Below the pieces are notes generated by a model. That model was not told where the DNA came from, searched no databases, and saw only the letters and a program-made list of their open reading frames with translations. The translations under genes and the position numbers were made by a program. Positions 19,245 through 28,115 of a DNA stretch of 64,000 nt are shown piece after piece. Each line of letters begins with the position of its first letter. The stretch's first letter is position 1. Origin of the DNA: Halomonas getboli (GTDB taxonomy: Bacteria > Pseudomonadota > Gammaproteobacteria > Pseudomonadales > Halomonadaceae); NCBI RefSeq assembly GCF_023094245.1, contig NZ_JALMEW010000008.1:57417-121416 (forward strand), written 5' to 3'.

Positions 19245-22048
19245 ACACCCCGACTCGCCTCGAGCGCACCGTGCCCGGCATGAGCTGCCAGGGCTGCGTC
19301 AAGCGCATGCGCGAGGCCATCCAGGCCGAAGACGCCGCGGCCGAGGTCGTCGGCACCCTGGCCGAGCACCGTCTGGACGTCACCACCTCCCTCGACGACG
19401 CCACCCTGGATCGCGTGCTGGCCGACGCCGGCTATCCCGCCCAGTCGTCTTCCGGTCCCGCGGATAGCGACGACGGTGCGCCTGCCCCGCGCGAACGCAC
19501 CGTGCCCGCCATGAGCTGCCAGGGCTGCGTCAAGCGCATGCGCGAGGCCATCCAGGCCGAAGACGCCACAGCCGAGGTCAGCGGCACGCCGGCCGACCAT
19601 CGCCTCGAGGTCATCTCCTCGCTCGACGACGCCGAACTGGATCGGGTGCTGGCGGACGCCGGCTATCCTGCCGAGACGTCATCTATCGAGCCGGCCCCCG
19701 CTGTCCAGAGCAAGACCGAGCCTGACGCCGAGCCCGAAGCCGCGCCGACAGCGACAGCGGAGCCCCCCGACGACGACGGCGCCACCACCCAGCGCCTGTC
19801 GATCACCGGCATGACCTGCGCCGGCTGCGTGAAGAGCGTACAGCAGGCGCTGGAGCGCACGCCGGGCGTCGAGTCGGCCACGGTCAACCTCGGCAACCAC
19901 ACCGCCCAGGTGCGCGGCCGCGCCGACACCCAGGCGCTGATCGATGCGGTGGATGCGGTGGGCTACGGGGCCGAGCCGATCCTCGATCTGCGCCAGGCCG
20001 AGCAGGTACGCGCCGAGCGCGACGCCGAGGAATATCGCCGCAGGATGCGCGGCAGCGCCCTGTCGCTGGCACTGGCAGTGCCGCTGATGATCAGCATGTT
20101 CGTCTTCCATCCCCAGCCGCTCGGCGCCGGCCGCTGGTACTGGCTGGCGGTGGGCCTGCTGACCCTGGCCGTCATGGCCGGCCCCGGCCGGCACTTCTTC
20201 CGCAACGCCTGGAAGAACCTGCGCCATCACCAGGCCAACATGGACACCCTGATCGCCATGGGCACCGGCACCGCCTGGCTCTACTCCATGGCGGTGGTGG
20301 CCTTCGCCGGGGCCCTGCCCGAGATGGCCCGGGGCCTCTACTTCGAGGCCTCGGCGATGGTGATCGGCCTGGTGCTGCTGGGCAACGCCCTGGAGCTGAA
20401 GGCCAAGGGCCGCACCAGCGACGCCCTGCGCCGCCTGCTCGACCTGCAGAGCCGTACCGCCCGGGTGATCCGCGACGGCCGGGAGCAGGAGATCGAGATC
20501 GACGAGGTGCGCGAGGGCGACCGGCTGCGCGTGCGTCCCGGCGAGCGCCTGCCGGTGGACGGCGAGGTGATCGAGGGCGAGAGCCATCTCGACGAGTCCA
20601 TGCTCACCGGCGAGCCCGCCCCGGTGGCCAAGGCGGCCGGCGACGAGGTCAGCGCCGGCACCGTCAACGGCCAGGGCGGGCTGGTCTACCGCGCCACCCG
20701 CGTGGGCGCCGACACCCGCCTCGGCCGCATCACCGAGCAGGTGGCCCGCGCCCAGGCCTCGCGGCCGCCCATCGGCCGGCTCGCCGACACCATCTCCGGC
20801 ATCTTCGTGCCCTCGGTGATAATCATCGCCGTGCTCACCGCGCTGATCTGGTTCAACGTCGGCGCCGAGCCGCGCGTGCTGCACATGCTGGTCACCGCCA
20901 GCACGGTGCTGATCATCGCCTGCCCCTGCGCGCTGGGCCTGGCCACGCCGATCTCGACCATGATCGGCGTCGGCAAGGCCGCCGAGCACGGCGTGCTGGT
21001 GAGAAGCGGCGAGGCGCTGCAAACCGCCAGCCGTCTCACCACCCTGGTGGTGGACAAGACCGGCACCTTGACAGAGGGAAAGCCGCGGCTGACCGAGGCC
21101 GAGGTCCTTGCCGGCGACGAGCGAGAGGCGCTCGGCTGGGTGGCGGCGCTAGAGCGCGGCTCCGAGCACCCGCTGGCCGCGGCCCTGCTCGCCCACGCCG
21201 AAGCGCAGAACGCCGAAGCGGCCGATATCCAGGACTTCACCAGCGTGACCGGCGGCGGCGTGCGCGCCCGCACGACCGACGGCCGGACGCTGCTGCTGGG
21301 CAACGCCCGGCTGCTCGAGGAGGCCGGCATCGATCTTGGCGCGGGCAAGGAGCGCGTCGAGGCGCTGGAAGGCCAGGCGCGCACCGTGGTCCAGCTGGCC
21401 GTCGACGGCCGGCTCGTCGCCCTGTTCGGCGTCAGCGACCCGCTGCGCGCCGATGCCAGGGCCGCCGTTGCGCGCCTGCGAGACGAGGGGCTGGCCCTCG
21501 TGATGCTGACCGGCGACAACGCGCACACCGCCCGCGCCATCGCCGACGAGGTCGGCATCGACGAGGTCCGCGCCGGGCTGCTGCCCGAGGACAAACACGC
21601 CGAGATCGAGCGGCGTCAGGCTAATGGCGAGACGGTCGGCATGGTCGGCGACGGCATCAACGACGCCCCGGCCCTGGCCCGCGCCGACGTCGGCTTCGCC
21701 ATCGGCCAGGGCACCGATGTGGCGATCGAGAGCGCCGGCATCACCCTGATGCGCGACTCGCTGCACGGCGTGGCCGACGCCATCGCCATCAGCCGCGCCA
21801 CCCTGACCAACATCAAGCAGAACCTGGTGGGCGCCTTCGGCTACAACGTGCTCGGTATCCCCATCGCCGCCGGCGCGCTCTATCCGCTGACCGGCAGCCT
21901 GCTGTCGCCGGTGATCGCCGGCGCCGCCATGTCGGCCTCGTCGATCACCGTGGTCGGCAACGCCAGCCGCCTGCGCTGGTTCCGCCCTCAGGGTGCCGAC
22001 GCGCCCGACGAGGCCTCACCTTCCGGCAAACAGGAGTCGTCCGCATGA
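19241..22048 (+). CDS. copA: Heavy-metal P1B-type ATPase, CopA-like copper exporter with three N-terminal metal-binding domains
   Basis: Membrane pump exporting Cu(I), possibly Ag(I), from the cytoplasm. Three HMA domains carry CxxC pairs at about C16/C19, C93/C96 and C193/C196; the first two are near-copies. After an acidic linker come eight predicted membrane spans with the metal-site CPC at C561-P562-C563, the phosphorylated D605 in [14 protein letters not shown], and the hinge [10 protein letters not shown]. Total 935 residues, longer than most CopA because of the extra HMA copy. The post-CPC helix features N and MSxSS ([21 protein letters not shown]), as in Cu(I) pumps. ATG at 19241 has AAGGAG upstream. 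Confidence 0.93.
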   Translation: MNTPTRLERTVPGMSCQGCVKRMREAIQAEDAAAEVVGTLAEHRLDVTTSLDDATLDRVLADAGYPAQSSSGPADSDDGAPAPRERTVPAMSCQGCVKRMREAIQAEDATAEVSGTPADHRLEVISSLDDAELDRVLADAGYPAETSSIEPAPAVQSKTEPDAEPEAAPTATAEPPDDDGATTQRLSITGMTCAGCVKSVQQALERTPGVESATVNLGNHTAQVRGRADTQALIDAVDAVGYGAEPILDLRQAEQVRAERDAEEYRRRMRGSALSLALAVPLMISMFVFHPQPLGAGRWYWLAVGLLTLAVMAGPGRHFFRNAWKNLRHHQANMDTLIAMGTGTAWLYSMAVVAFAGALPEMARGLYFEASAMVIGLVLLGNALELKAKGRTSDALRRLLDLQSRTARVIRDGREQEIEIDEVREGDRLRVRPGERLPVDGEVIEGESHLDESMLTGEPAPVAKAAGDEVSAGTVNGQGGLVYRATRVGADTRLGRITEQVARAQASRPPIGRLADTISGIFVPSVIIIAVLTALIWFNVGAEPRVLHMLVTASTVLIIACPCALGLATPISTMIGVGKAAEHGVLVRSGEALQTASRLTTLVVDKTGTLTEGKPRLTEAEVLAGDEREALGWVAALERGSEHPLAAALLAHAEAQNAEAADIQDFTSVTGGGVRARTTDGRTLLLGNARLLEEAGIDLGAGKERVEALEGQARTVVQLAVDGRLVALFGVSDPLRADARAAVARLRDEGLALVMLTGDNAHTARAIADEVGIDEVRAGLLPEDKHAEIERRQANGETVGMVGDGINDAPALARADVGFAIGQGTDVAIESAGITLMRDSLHGVADAIAISRATLTNIKQNLVGAFGYNVLGIPIAAGALYPLTGSLLSPVIAGAAMSASSITVVGNASRLRWFRPQGADAPDEASPSGKQESSA
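19261..19572 (+). repeat. 231-bp in-frame tandem duplication encoding HMA domains 1 and 2 of the copper ATPase
   Basis: The segments beginning at 19261 and 19492 are nearly identical over about 80 bases, covering the GMSC-QGC motif and the following helix ([13 protein letters not shown]), and diverge further on. The offset is 231 bp, 77 codons, so the frame is kept. The nucleotide near-identity indicates recent duplication or gene conversion. Confidence 0.9.
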
Positions 22049-22119
22049 GCTGGATCGTCAATCTCGCCGGCCTGGCGCTGATCGCCCTGATCGCCTGGTG
22101 GTTCTGGGGCAAGCGCTGA
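22045..22119 (+). CDS. 24-residue membrane peptide coupled to copA
   Basis: ATG at 22045 overlaps the copA stop (ATGA). The product, [20 protein letters not shown] plus WGKR, is one hydrophobic span with a basic end. Coupling to the pump suggests translation in step with it. It may be a tiny pump partner, or the remaining signal/anchor of a cupredoxin-like protein whose soluble domain has been lost; the sequence cannot decide. Confidence 0.5.
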   Translation: MSWIVNLAGLALIALIAWWFWGKR

Positions 22120-22178
22120 CCGACGCCCGGGGCCGCCGACGCTACGCTTAAGAGACGAAGCCAAAGGGAGGACGCCCG

Positions 22179-22598
22179 ATGCCCGAACTCGACGGCGTGC
22201 TGGAAACGGCCCTCTACGTGACGGACATGCCCCGGGCCAGACGCTTCTTCGAGACGGTGATGGGGCTCAGCCCCTTCACCGCCGACCATCGCTTCACCGC
22301 CTATGACGCCGGCGCCGGCACGGTGCTGCTGCTGTTCCTCGACGGCGAGACCAGCGAGACGGTGGTGCTGCCCGGCGAGATGGGCACCATCCCGCCCCAC
22401 GACGGCGCCGGCCGGGTGCACATGGCCTTCGCCATCGCCGCGCCGACGCTGCCCGACTGGGAGGCTCAACTGGGTGAGCACGGCATCGAGATCGAGGGAC
22501 GCACCCACTGGCCGCGGGGCGGCGAGAGCGTGTATTTCCGCGACCCCGACGGCCACCTGCTGGAGCTGGCCACGCCGGGGGTATGGCCGACCTACTGA
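22179..22598 (+). CDS. VOC-superfamily (glyoxalase/dioxygenase fold) protein
   Basis: A 139-residue single-domain VOC protein made of two beta-alpha-beta-beta-beta modules. The first starts ETALYVTDMPRARRFFETVM, and the second holds HMAFAIAAPTLPDWEAQL and the typical end YFRDPDGHLLELATPGVW. Possible metal ligands are H in GRVHMAF and E in LLEL. Substrate unknown; glyoxalase I or antibiotic-binding relatives share the fold. An AAAGGGAGG site lies just upstream. The last 18 codons and the downstream hairpin are repeated in tandem after the gene. Confidence 0.85.
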   Translation: MPELDGVLETALYVTDMPRARRFFETVMGLSPFTADHRFTAYDAGAGTVLLLFLDGETSETVVLPGEMGTIPPHDGAGRVHMAFAIAAPTLPDWEAQLGEHGIEIEGRTHWPRGGESVYFRDPDGHLLELATPGVWPTY

Positions 22599-22880
22599 GG
22601 CCGCTCTCGGGAGAGCGTGCTCTTTATTCGACCGCGACCCCAACGGCCACCTGCTGGAGCTGGCCACGCCGGGGGTATGGCCGACCTACTGAGGCCGCTC
22701 TCGGGAGAGCGTGCTCTTTATTCGACCGCGACCCCGACGGCCACCTGCTGGAGCTGGCGACTCCGGGGGTATGGCCAACCTACTGAGGCCGCTCTCGGGA
22801 GAGCGTGCTCCTTATTCGGCCGCGATCCCGACGGCCACCTGCTGGAGCTGGCGACCCCGGGGGTATGGCCGACCTACTAG
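22539..22880 (+). repeat. 94-bp tandem repeat: four copies of the VOC gene 3' end, three with the downstream hairpin
   Basis: The segment starting CGCGACCCCGACGGCC occurs at 22539, 22633, 22727 and 22821, exactly 94 bp apart. Every copy encodes DPDGHLLELATPGVWPTY (with minor changes) and a stop codon, all following the real gene end. Between copies is the hairpin CGCTCTC-GG-GAGAGCG followed by TGCTCTTTATT, a possible weak terminator. The fourth copy lacks that tail. Copies 1-2 and 3-4 differ by a few point changes, so the array is not brand new. No start codons suit the repeat copies, so they are unlikely to be translated. Confidence 0.95.
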
Positions 22881-22930
22881 CTCTCGAACGTACCGGGCTC
22901 AACGTCGTGGGGCACAACGCCGCGGCTTTC

Positions 22931-23025
22931 CCGGGAGCAGGCCTCCGAGGAGGCGCTGTGAATACGTCCCTGTACGCTACCGATGCCTTCCCTGGAATCG
23001 GACCTCCTCTTCGGCCTGTTCCCGG
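22931..23025. repeat. 95-bp inverted-repeat element, copy A
   Basis: Ends CCGGGAGCAGGCC and GGCCTGTTCCCGG pair almost fully and continue into GAGGAGG/CCTCCTC. Inside is the family core AGGCGCTGTGAA...CGCTACCGA with two small hairpins around TCCC loops. It lies between the VOC repeat array and the recJ stop. It is the most diverged of the three copies but keeps much of the pairing. Confidence 0.75.
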
Positions 23026-23032
23026 CGCCGTT

Positions 23033-23074
23033 CAGCCCTCAGCCCGCAGCCCGCAGCCCGCAGCCCGCAGCCCG
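23033..23074. repeat. Heptanucleotide tandem repeat (CAGCCCG) next to the recJ stop
   Basis: One CAGCCCT followed by five CAGCCCG units. It begins 8 bp after element A and ends 5 bp before the recJ stop codon. A 7-bp unit would change frame if it lay in coding sequence, but here it is outside the gene. Copy number is likely to vary between strains. Confidence 0.9.
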
Positions 23075-23079
23075 TCAGG

Positions 23080-24882
23080 CTATACCGCCTTGGCGTGCTC
23101 GACCATCAGCTGCAGCGATTCACGGCCGCGCCAGCGGTTGCGGTTGAGCTTGTAGGCGCAGTGCAGCCGGTCGCCGACGCCAAAGGCCGGCACCTCGCCC
23201 GGGGTCAGCGCCCGGAACCAGATCGCCCTCGTCGACACCGGGCCGGCGGAGAGCTCCATCATCAGGTGATTGCCCTCGGCGCCCACCGGGCGCAGCGACT
23301 CCACCAGGAACTCGCCCTCGAACAGCGGCGGATCGAACTCGCGGCCGTAGGGCCCGAGCGCCTCCAGCTCGTCGAGGGTGGAAAGCGCGAGCTGCCCGGG
23401 CTCCAGCTCGCCGTCGGTGAAGACCTTCGGGAACAGCTCGGTGTCGCCGAGCTGCTCGCCGACCGCCTGCAGGAAGGCGGCGCGGAAGGCCTCGAGCTCG
23501 TCCACCGGCACGCCGACGCCGGCGGCGCCGCGATGGCCACCGAAGCGCGGCAGCGCCTCGGGGGCGAGCTCGAAGGTGCGCTGCAGGGCATCGCGCAGGT
23601 GCAGCGCCTCGATGGAGCGCCCCGAGCCGGTGAGCATGCCGGCCTGGGCGGCCGGCGTCAGCACCAGGGTCGGGCGACCGAAGGCCTGCACCAGTCGTGA
23701 CGCGACGATGCCCTGCACGCCGGGATGGCCGTCCTCGAGATAGACCACCAGCGCCGGCGCGTTGTCGGCCAGCTGCGGCCGGGCCAGCGCCCTCGCCTGC
23801 TCGGCCATGTCGGCCTCGATGGCCTTGCGCGACTGGTTGTCCTGATCGAGCACCTCGAGATAGCGCTGCGCGACATGATCTTGCTCGGCGAGCATAAAGT
23901 GCAGCGCGGCGTAGGGGTCGTCGAGCCGCGAGCGGGCGTTGATCCGCGGGCCCATCTGGAAGGCCAGGGTCTCGGCGTCGAAGGGCACGCTGTCGGCGCC
24001 CAGCCGCTCGGCCATGGTCCGCCAGCAGGCCGCCTCCATGCGGTTGATCAGCGCCAGGCCCTGGGTGACCACGGCGCGGTTGGCCGCGCTGCCGCCGAGC
24101 GACACGCAGTCGGCCACGGTGCCCAGCGCCACGTAGGAGAGCCAGGGCGAGAGCTTGGGCGTGGCGGTCGGCAGCACGCCCCACTCGATCAGCACCGAAC
24201 GGGCCAGCGACATCACCAGCCAGGCGACCATGCAGCCGGCGATGGTCGGGTCCGGGTAGTCACAGTCGTCGCGGGTCGGGTTGACGGTGGCGAAGGCCGA
24301 GGCCGGCGGGCCCTCCACCGGCAGCGCGTGGTGGTCGCTGACGACCACGTCGATGCCGGCGGCCTTGAGCCGGGCGATGCGCGGCTCGTCGGAGCTGCCG
24401 CAGTCGGCGGTGATCACCAGGCTCGGCCGCGGCGAGAGCTTCAGGGTGCGCTCCACCAGCGGCAGGCTGATGCCGTAGCCGTCGTGGATGCGGTGGCCGA
24501 TCAGGCTGTGCAGCCTGTCTTCCGGCACGCCGAACAGCTCGTTCAGGGTCCGGCGGATCACCACGTGGGAGGTGATGCCGTCGACGTCATAGTCGGTGAG
24601 GATGCCGATGTGCTCGCCGTCGACCACCGCCTGGGCGATGCGCTCGGCGGCGGGGCGGGCGTCCTTGAGCCGCTCGGGATGCGCCAGGTGGCGCAGGCTG
24701 GGCGACACCAGCGGCGCGAGCTCGCCGGCATGGCCGGGCAGACGCCCGGCCAGCACGCGGGCCTGCAGCGGGGTCAGCCCCTCCGCCAGGGCGCGGGCCT
24801 CCAGCGCCTCGTCTCGGGGGCGCGGCAGGATACGGGTTTCGAGGCGTTCATGCAGGTCGTGGGGATCGGTCACGGCATCCAA
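23080..24882 (-). CDS. recJ: Single-strand-specific exonuclease RecJ
   Basis: 5'-3' exonuclease acting on single-stranded DNA in RecF recombination and mismatch repair. DHH-family motifs are in place: LTDYDVDGITSHVV, ITADCGSSD, VSDHHALP, then the DHHA1-type FGGHRGAAGVGVP and a C-terminal OB-like domain. I prefer the TTG at 24882, which has AAAGGAG 6 bases upstream; another TTG at 24915 would add 11 residues without a ribosome site. About 600 residues, slightly longer than E. coli RecJ (577). It follows thrC across a repeat-filled spacer. Confidence 0.94.
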   Translation of the reverse strand: MDAVTDPHDLHERLETRILPRPRDEALEARALAEGLTPLQARVLAGRLPGHAGELAPLVSPSLRHLAHPERLKDARPAAERIAQAVVDGEHIGILTDYDVDGITSHVVIRRTLNELFGVPEDRLHSLIGHRIHDGYGISLPLVERTLKLSPRPSLVITADCGSSDEPRIARLKAAGIDVVVSDHHALPVEGPPASAFATVNPTRDDCDYPDPTIAGCMVAWLVMSLARSVLIEWGVLPTATPKLSPWLSYVALGTVADCVSLGGSAANRAVVTQGLALINRMEAACWRTMAERLGADSVPFDAETLAFQMGPRINARSRLDDPYAALHFMLAEQDHVAQRYLEVLDQDNQSRKAIEADMAEQARALARPQLADNAPALVVYLEDGHPGVQGIVASRLVQAFGRPTLVLTPAAQAGMLTGSGRSIEALHLRDALQRTFELAPEALPRFGGHRGAAGVGVPVDELEAFRAAFLQAVGEQLGDTELFPKVFTDGELEPGQLALSTLDELEALGPYGREFDPPLFEGEFLVESLRPVGAEGNHLMMELSAGPVSTRAIWFRALTPGEVPAFGVGDRLHCAYKLNRNRWRGRESLQLMVEHAKAV

Positions 24883-24941
24883 GCCCGACTCCTTTGGATA
24901 GGGTAGCGAATTCAATCAGATGGGAGTCAACCGGGGCTGAT

Positions 24942-25131
24942 CCGGGGACAGGCCTCGGGGTGCCGCACCACCGAAGAGGCGCTGTGAACCCATCCCTGGG
25001 CGCTACCGACGCCCTGCAGCGCTCTCGCATCCTGCGCCGCTTGCAGGGCCGGTGCTGGCCATCCCTGGCCAGCCCGTTCGGAGCAGTACTCCTCACCCCT
25101 GGCGTAGGACCTCCGCTTCGGCCTGCCCCGG
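24942..25131. repeat. Inverted-repeat element, copy B, enlarged to 190 bp
   Basis: The outer arms CCGGGGACAGGCC and GGCCTGCCCCGG and the core AGGCGCTGTGAACCCATCCC match copy C. Two insertions enlarge it. One is a GGTGCCGCACC hairpin in the left arm. The other, about 95 bp in the loop of the second hairpin, brings an extra GCTGGCCA-TCCC-TGGCCAGC hairpin with the same loop. Position: in the recJ-thrC spacer 24883-25174, in which I see no gene. Confidence 0.75.
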
Positions 25132-25174
25132 CGCCCCTCGCCTGGTGGCGATTCAGGTTACCGTTTTCCGAGCC

Positions 25175-26563
25175 TTACCGACGGTTCTCGGCGACGAACT
25201 TCTGCACCTCGGCGAGTTCGGCCGGCAGCACGCTGTAGCGCTCCTCGCGCTCCAGCAGGTCGTCCATGTGCGGCGGCAGCGGCACGCCCGGGAAACCGGC
25301 CTTGACCACCGCCTCGGCGAACTTGGCCGGATGCGCGGTGGCCAGGGTGACCATCGGCACGCTCTCGTCGCCGCGCTCGCGCTCGGCGGCGCGATAGCCG
25401 GTGGCGGTGTGCGGGTCGAGGATCTCCTGGGTACGGTGATGCGCCTCGCGGATCACCTCCAGGATGGTGGCATCGTCGATGCTGTGGCTGGCGAACATCT
25501 CGCGCAGCCGCGCCAGCGGCGCATCGGCCAGCGCCGAGGGCTCGTCCTGGAAGCGCTCGAGCAGTTCGGACACGGCGGCGCCGTCGCGCTGGTAGGCCTC
25601 GAACAGCAGGCGCTCGAAGTTGGACGACACCACGATGTCCATGGACGGCGCCAGGGTCGCGACCAGCTCCTTCTTGGAGAAGTCGTTGTCGGCCAGGGTG
25701 CGGTGCAGGATATCGTTGGCGTTGGTGGCGATCACGAAGCGCTCGACCGGCAGGCCCATGCGGTAGGCCATGTAGCCGGCGAAGACGTTGCCGAAGTTGG
25801 CCGACGGCACGCAGAAGCTCACCTTGCGGTGCGGCGCGCCCAGCGCCACGGCGGAGGCCACGTAGTAGACGATCTGGGCCATGATGCGCGCCCAGTTGAT
25901 CGAGTTCACCGCCACCAGGCGGGTGCCGTTCAGGAAGTCCTGGTCGGCGAAGCTGGCCTTCACCATGGCCTGAGCGTCGTCGAAGTTGCCCTCGATGGCG
26001 ACGTTGAAGACGTTGTCCGCCAGCACGGTGGTCATCTGGCGACGCTGGACCTCGGACACCCGCTGATGCGGATGCAGGATGAAGATGTCCAGGTTGTCGC
26101 AGTGGCGGCAGCCCTCGATGGCGGCCGAGCCGGTGTCGCCGGAGGTGGCGCCCATGATCACCGCGCGCTCGCCGCGCTTCTGGAGGAAGTGGTCGAGCAG
26201 CCGGCCGAGCAGCTGCAGGGCCACGTCCTTGAATGCCAGCGTCGGGCCGTGGAACAGCTCGAGCAGGAAGTGGTTGGCGTCGAGCTGGTTCAGCGGCACC
26301 ACGGCGTCGTGACTGAAGGTGGCGTAGGCGTCGCGGACGATCTCGCGGAAGGTATCGTCGTCGATCTCGCCGCCCACGTAGGGCTGCATCACCCGGAAGG
26401 CGATCTCGGCGTAGGAGCAGCCGGCCATGTCGGCCAGCTGCTCGTGGCTCAGCTGGGGGACGGTCTCTGGCACGTAGAGGCCGCCGTCGCTGGCCATGCC
26501 GGTGAGCACGACCTCCTCGAAGGAGAGCGCGGGCGCCTGCCCGCGAGTACTGATATAGCGCAT
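25175..26563 (-). CDS. thrC: Threonine synthase
   Basis: PLP enzyme converting O-phosphohomoserine to threonine, last step of the threonine branch. The 462-residue length and the start MRYISTRGQAPALSFEEVVL are typical of the gammaproteobacterial class. The PLP lysine lies in HGPTLAFKDVALQLL. The GATSGDTGSAAIEG phosphate-binding loop and VPSANFGNVFAGY follow. ATG at 26563. Same strand as hom, 163 bp downstream of it, matching the hom-thrC order of pseudomonads. Confidence 0.97.
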   Translation of the reverse strand: MRYISTRGQAPALSFEEVVLTGMASDGGLYVPETVPQLSHEQLADMAGCSYAEIAFRVMQPYVGGEIDDDTFREIVRDAYATFSHDAVVPLNQLDANHFLLELFHGPTLAFKDVALQLLGRLLDHFLQKRGERAVIMGATSGDTGSAAIEGCRHCDNLDIFILHPHQRVSEVQRRQMTTVLADNVFNVAIEGNFDDAQAMVKASFADQDFLNGTRLVAVNSINWARIMAQIVYYVASAVALGAPHRKVSFCVPSANFGNVFAGYMAYRMGLPVERFVIATNANDILHRTLADNDFSKKELVATLAPSMDIVVSSNFERLLFEAYQRDGAAVSELLERFQDEPSALADAPLARLREMFASHSIDDATILEVIREAHHRTQEILDPHTATGYRAAERERGDESVPMVTLATAHPAKFAEAVVKAGFPGVPLPPHMDDLLEREERYSVLPAELAEVQKFVAENRR

Positions 26564-26594
26564 TGTTCGATTCCTTTGCTCGCTCGGGACTGCC

Positions 26595-26689
26595 CCGGCG
26601 ACAAGCCTTCGAGGAGGCGCTGTGAACCCATCCCTGGGCGCTACCGACGCCATCCCTGGCGCAGGACCTCCTCTACGGCTTATCCCCGG
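26595..26689. repeat. 95-bp inverted-repeat element, copy C
   Basis: Ends CCGGCGACAAGCC and GGCTTATCCCCGG pair imperfectly, then GAGGAGG pairs with CCTCCTC. The interior is AGGCGCTGTGAACCCATCCC and on, with two hairpins, CCCA-TCCC-TGGG and CGCCA-TCCC-TGGCG. On the strand that is transcribed with hom and thrC those loops read GGGA, a GNRA tetraloop. Same 95-bp length and orientation as copy A. It fills most of the hom-thrC spacer. Confidence 0.8.
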
Positions 26690-26726
26690 CGTCCCTCGTT
26701 GCCAGCGATAGCCGCGCGGCCGATGG

Positions 26727-28043
26727 TTATTGGTTCTCTTCCAGCGACTCGACGCGAATGCGCGTGACGGAACCGGCGATGTCGGCCATGGACTCGATCT
26801 TGCGAATCGCCTCGTTCATCTGCTTCTCGCGGGTGCGGTGGGTCATCAGGATGATCGGCACCAGCTCGCCCTCGGTCGCTTCTTTCTGGATCAGCGCCTC
26901 GATGGAGATGCCCTCCTCGGAGAGGATGGTGGCGACGCGGGCCAGCACGCCGGGGCGGTCGACCGCCAGCAGGCGCAGGTAGTAGGCGGTGCTGATCTCT
27001 TCCATGGCCAGGATCGGCGGCTGGTCGGCGTTCTCGCCGATGCCGCTGAAGGCCAGGTAGGGCACGCGGTAGTGGTGGTCGGTGGCGATGTCACGGGCCA
27101 CGTCGAGCACGTCGGCGACCACCGCGGAGGCGGTCGGTTCGGCGCCGGCGCCGGCGCCGTAGTAGAGGGTCGGGCCCACGGCATCGCCCATCACGGCGAT
27201 GGCGTTCTTGACGCCGTGAACGTTGGCCAGCAGCCGCTCCTTGGGAATCAGGGTCGGGTGCACGCGCAGCTCCAGGCCCTCGTCGGTGCGCTTGGAGATG
27301 CCCAGGTGCTTGATGATGTAGCCCAGGTTGTCGGCCTGCTCGACGTCCTCGGCGGTGACCCGGGAGATGCCCTCGGTGTAGGCCTTCTCGAACTGCAGCG
27401 GCACGCCGTAGGCGATGGAGGCCAGGATGGTCAGCTTGTGGGCGGCGTCGATGCCCTCGACGTCGAAGGTCGGATCGGCCTCGGCATAGCCCAGCGCCTG
27501 GGCCTCGGCCAGCACGTCCTCGAAGGCGCGGCCTTCGTCGCGCATGTGGGTGAGGATGAAGTTGCCGGTGCCGTTGATGATGCCGGCCAGCCACTCGATG
27601 CGGTTGGCGCCCAGGCCCTCGCGCAGCGACTTGATCACCGGGATGCCGCCGGCCACCGCGGCCTCGAAGGCCACGATCACGCCCTTCTCGTGGGCGGCCT
27701 TGAAGATCTCGTTGCCGTGCACCGCGATCAGCGCCTTGTTGGCGGTGACCACGTGCTTGCCGTTGTCGATGGCGGTCAGCACCAGCTCGCGGGCCACGTC
27801 GTAGCCGCCGATCAGTTCGACGACCACATCGATGTCGGGGTTGGCCGCGACCTCGAAGATGTCCTGGGTGGTCTTGATGCCGGTGACGTCACACTCGGGA
27901 TTGGGCGTACGGTAGGCCACCTGTTCGATGACGATCGGACGCCCCGCCCGACGGGCGATCTCGTCGGCGTTGCGTGTCAGTACGTTGAAGGTCCCGCCGC
28001 CGACGGTGCCCAGGCCACAGATTCCCACTCTCACCGGTTTCAA
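26727..28043 (-). CDS. hom: Homoserine dehydrogenase
   Basis: NAD(P)H-dependent reduction of aspartate semialdehyde to homoserine, the branch point to threonine and methionine. The Rossmann motif GICGLGTVGGGTFNVL lies at the very N terminus. The catalytic region has EAAVAGGIPVIKSLREGLGA and GYAEADPTFDVEGIDAAHK. A C-terminal ACT domain (VDRPGVLARVATILSEEGIS) probably senses threonine. 438 residues. The start is TTG (28043), with a GAGGGG site upstream. It is not fused to aspartokinase. Confidence 0.97.
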   Translation of the reverse strand: MKPVRVGICGLGTVGGGTFNVLTRNADEIARRAGRPIVIEQVAYRTPNPECDVTGIKTTQDIFEVAANPDIDVVVELIGGYDVARELVLTAIDNGKHVVTANKALIAVHGNEIFKAAHEKGVIVAFEAAVAGGIPVIKSLREGLGANRIEWLAGIINGTGNFILTHMRDEGRAFEDVLAEAQALGYAEADPTFDVEGIDAAHKLTILASIAYGVPLQFEKAYTEGISRVTAEDVEQADNLGYIIKHLGISKRTDEGLELRVHPTLIPKERLLANVHGVKNAIAVMGDAVGPTLYYGAGAGAEPTASAVVADVLDVARDIATDHHYRVPYLAFSGIGENADQPPILAMEEISTAYYLRLLAVDRPGVLARVATILSEEGISIEALIQKEATEGELVPIILMTHRTREKQMNEAIRKIESMADIAGSVTRIRVESLEENQ

Positions 28044-28115
28044 TGTCTTTCCCCTCGTTACTGCAAGTGTCTCAGCGATGATCGGCCCCGCGGGGCCGCG
28101 CGCCGAACCGCGCGC

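Noticed and set aside
22603..22880. Extra coding frames through the 94-bp repeats
   Set aside because: These read the copied gene ends, partly out of frame, without independent start signals. Best seen as a tandem repeat outside the gene.
26564..26726. Threonine or lysine leader peptide or riboswitch before thrC, hom or lysS
   Set aside because: No run of Thr/Ile or Lys codons with an attenuator, and no lysine riboswitch core, could be seen; these spacers are explained by the inverted-repeat elements.
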